Shown: positions 7,402-8,362 of the stretch, in pieces
Position numbering within the stretch: the stretch's first letter is position 1
How the letters are laid out: every line of letters begins with the position of its first letter
From: Jatrophihabitans sp.
Lineage (GTDB): Bacteria; Actinomycetota; Actinomycetes; Mycobacteriales; Jatrophihabitantaceae
DNA length: 8,362 bases
Reading direction: 5' to 3'
Assembly: GCA_025966255.1 (NCBI GenBank)
Contig: JAOPVG010000566.1
Location: forward strand, 1 to 8,362
Made by a program: the position numbers and the translations under genes
The notes under the pieces: model-generated
What the model was told of the DNA's origin: nothing
The model's input: the letters and a program-made list of their open reading frames with translations, nothing else
The model's database searches: none

Positions 7402-7637
7402 GTTGCGTCGGCGCAGCGACTTCTGGGTGTGCGTCGCCTGCGTCTCAACTGCACCAACCGTCACACAGACCCCAGTGATGCACAAGAGATAACGGCATGA
7501 AATCGCAGTTCTTTGCGGCGTGTCGCGTTGAATTCGGGCGCGGTCGTGGTAGCGCGCGGCCTGTCGCGGAACGGTTTCGCGCCGCCGGTCGCGTGTACGG
7601 TCAAGGGGTCCGGGTCCATGTCGTGCATCGGGTCTGT

Positions 7638-7656
7638 ATCCGGGTGCCGGATCCGG
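7638..7656. promoter_or_regulatory. Cluster of three ATCCGG elements (operator candidate)
   Basis: ATCCGG-GTG-CCGGAT (7638-7652) is a perfect inverted repeat. It overlaps a second perfect palindrome, CCGGATCCGG (7647-7656), so three ATCCGG units in alternating orientation fall within 19 bp. It lies 48 bp before the ATG at 7705 of the Cys-rich small gene and about 275 bp upstream of the Rpf-like start. No regulator is known to me for this motif. If the small gene starts at 7618 the cluster would be coding. Confidence 0.35.
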
Positions 7657-7704
7657 AGAGTTCTTTTTGTGCCGACTTGTTGCGGCGCAGTCAGGTCCAC
7701 CCGA

Positions 7705-7881
7705 ATGAGCACTCAGCTGTCCCTGCCCGTCACCCAACCAGCGCCCGAGACGATCGACGTCGCCGAGCATCTTCGATGCGGAATGTGCGAGCACGACGTC
7801 GAGAACCACGACCGCATCTCGCTGCGGTACTGCGCGGCCACCGCCGCAGGCGCGCTCAGGCGCTCCTGCATCTGCTCCTAG
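7705..7881 (+). CDS. Cys-rich small protein, RGCVC-family-like
   Basis: This is a 58-aa protein of unknown function. After a variable Pro/Thr-rich N-terminus it has LRCGMCEHDVENHDRISLRYCAATAAGALRRSCICS. The Cys-x-x-Cys pair (25 and 28), His31 and His35, Cys43 and the terminal Cys-x-Cys (55 and 57) could bind a metal such as zinc. The layout, especially the R[FY]CxATAAG segment and the basic Cys-x-Cys end, resembles short actinobacterial proteins annotated as 'RGCVC family', here with SCIC in place of GCVC. The ATG at 7705 has a weak AGG nine bases upstream. An in-frame ATG at 7618 has a better ribosome site (AAGGGG, 7603-7608) and would add 29 residues including four Cys, so the start is uncertain. 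The gene converges on the hemolysin III gene, 27 bp away. Confidence 0.65.
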   Translation: MSTQLSLPVTQPAPETIDVAEHLRCGMCEHDVENHDRISLRYCAATAAGALRRSCICS

Positions 7882-7885
7882 TTCG

Positions 7886-7904
7886 GCCGGGCTCGGAGCT
7901 CGGC
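7886..7904. terminator. Possible bidirectional hairpin terminator
   Basis: GCCGGGC-TCGGA-GCTCGGC can form a 7-bp stem with one G-U pair and a 5-nt loop. It fills most of the 27-bp gap between two convergent stop codons, where a shared terminator would be expected. No T-tract follows on either strand. Confidence 0.4.
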
Positions 7905-7908
7905 GGCC

Positions 7909-8362
7909 TCACAAGACCAGACCGGCGATCGCCAGGTACTGCGCGGCAGCTGCGGCGCAGACGAACACGTGGAAGACCTCGTGAAAGCCGAACACCGCGG
8001 GGCGCGGGTCGGGCCGGCGTCGGTGGTAGAGCGCGGCCCCGACGATGTACAGCACGCCACCCGCAAGCATGAGCAAGAACGTGCCGGTCCCGGAGTGGAT
8101 CCATACCGCAGGCAGCGCCAGCCCGCCCAGCAGTCCGAGGCCCACGAACGTGGAGCCGACAAGTAGCTCCGGCGCGTCCATCCAGACCAGGTGGATGATC
8201 GAAGCCATCACCGCGAGCGTCCAGATGCCGGCCAGGATCACCGTTCCCACCGCGCCGGGCATGGCGATCACGAACACCGGCGTTGCCGAGCCGGCGATGA
8301 ACAGGAAGATCATCATGTGGTCGAGGCGCTGCATGATCGCGTGGGTGCGCGGTCGCCAGTTT
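7909..8362 (-). CDS. Hemolysin III / PAQR family membrane protein, partial (5' end outside window)
   Basis: The frame is open from the right edge (8361) to the TGA at 7909-7911, giving 150 codons of an integral membrane protein; the start is beyond the window. HAIMQRLDHMMIFLFIAGSA resembles the third-helix region of hemolysin III proteins. GGVLYIVGAALYHRRRPDPR followed by GFHEVFHVFV matches the last two helices, with the HxxxH pair that ligates zinc in PAQR receptors. The remaining zinc ligand would be upstream, outside the window. The missing part is about one third of the usual length of a little over 200 residues. Despite the family name, hemolytic activity is rarely shown; bacterial members are linked to membrane lipid homeostasis, and the function here is unknown. 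It is convergent with the Cys-rich small gene. Confidence 0.88.
   Translation of the reverse strand, partial: NWRPRTHAIMQRLDHMMIFLFIAGSATPVFVIAMPGAVGTVILAGIWTLAVMASIIHLVWMDAPELLVGSTFVGLGLLGGLALPAVWIHSGTGTFLLMLAGGVLYIVGAALYHRRRPDPRPAVFGFHEVFHVFVCAAAAAQYLAIAGLVL

Larger units (their letters stand above)
7364..7704. other. Divergent intergenic region between Rpf-like gene and Cys-rich small gene
   Basis: No convincing gene is seen in these 341 bp unless the small gene starts early at 7618. The region should hold both promoters. No clear -35/-10 pair was found for either direction; a TTGACC on the minus strand (7604-7599) lacks a matching -10. AGTTCTTT occurs twice on the + strand (7507-7514, 7659-7666). 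A leader hairpin and an ATCCGG cluster are listed separately. Parts are clearly more AT-rich than the flanking genes (around 7480-7515 and 7658-7680), which fits regulatory DNA. Confidence 0.6.

Noticed and set aside
6183..7457. 424-codon minus-strand frame overlapping the Rpf-like gene in another phase
   Set aside because: It mirrors the DNA repeats but encodes Arg/Pro/His-rich sequence without family features, while the 6311-7363 frame has clear domains.
7364..7704. c-di-AMP (ydaO-type) riboswitch upstream of the Rpf-like gene
   Set aside because: I looked for its conserved segments on the minus strand and did not recognise them. A covariance-model search would settle it.

Overview
The window is high-GC DNA from an actinobacterium (Actinomycetota). 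This rests on the GC-rich third codon positions, an Rpf-type transglycosylase, a MalQ with the long N-terminal extension seen in actinobacteria, a copper-type CsoR, and a short Cys-rich protein resembling the actinobacterial 'RGCVC' family. The genus cannot be fixed from the sequence. No tRNA, rRNA, CRISPR array, transposase or phage gene is visible, and the content looks like ordinary chromosome.

Layout from left to right: (1) + strand, the C-terminal half of a DHA2/EmrB-type MFS exporter cut by the left edge, followed after 37 bp by a small VOC (glyoxalase-fold) protein, probably one transcript. (2) - strand, malQ (4-alpha-glucanotransferase), convergent with the VOC gene. (3) + strand, a csoR copper-sensing repressor divergent from malQ, with a G-tract operator candidate overlapping its own -10 region. 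(4) - strand, a full-length phosphoketolase (xfp), convergent with csoR, with a perfect TTGACA -35 box and a GC palindrome in its presumed promoter spacer. (5) - strand, a secreted Rpf/transglycosylase-like protein with two almost identical C-terminal peptidoglycan-binding-like repeats, followed by a hairpin terminator. (6) A 341-bp divergent intergenic region with a leader hairpin and a cluster of ATCCGG elements. (7) + strand, a 58-aa Cys-rich protein. (8) - strand, a hemolysin III/PAQR membrane protein running off the right edge.

Most genes are single-gene units on alternating strands, so the window is not one pathway. malQ (maltodextrin rearrangement) and xfp (sugar-phosphate cleavage to acetyl-phosphate) both serve central carbon metabolism but lie on opposite sides of csoR and do not form an operon. 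The csoR gene has no copper exporter or chaperone beside it here. The Rpf-like protein would act on the cell wall outside the cell. No new multi-gene system is evident. The points most worth a second look are the regulatory DNA (csoR operator, xfp spacer palindrome, ATCCGG cluster, rpf leader), the recent internal duplication in the Rpf-like protein, and the uncharacterised Cys-rich small protein.
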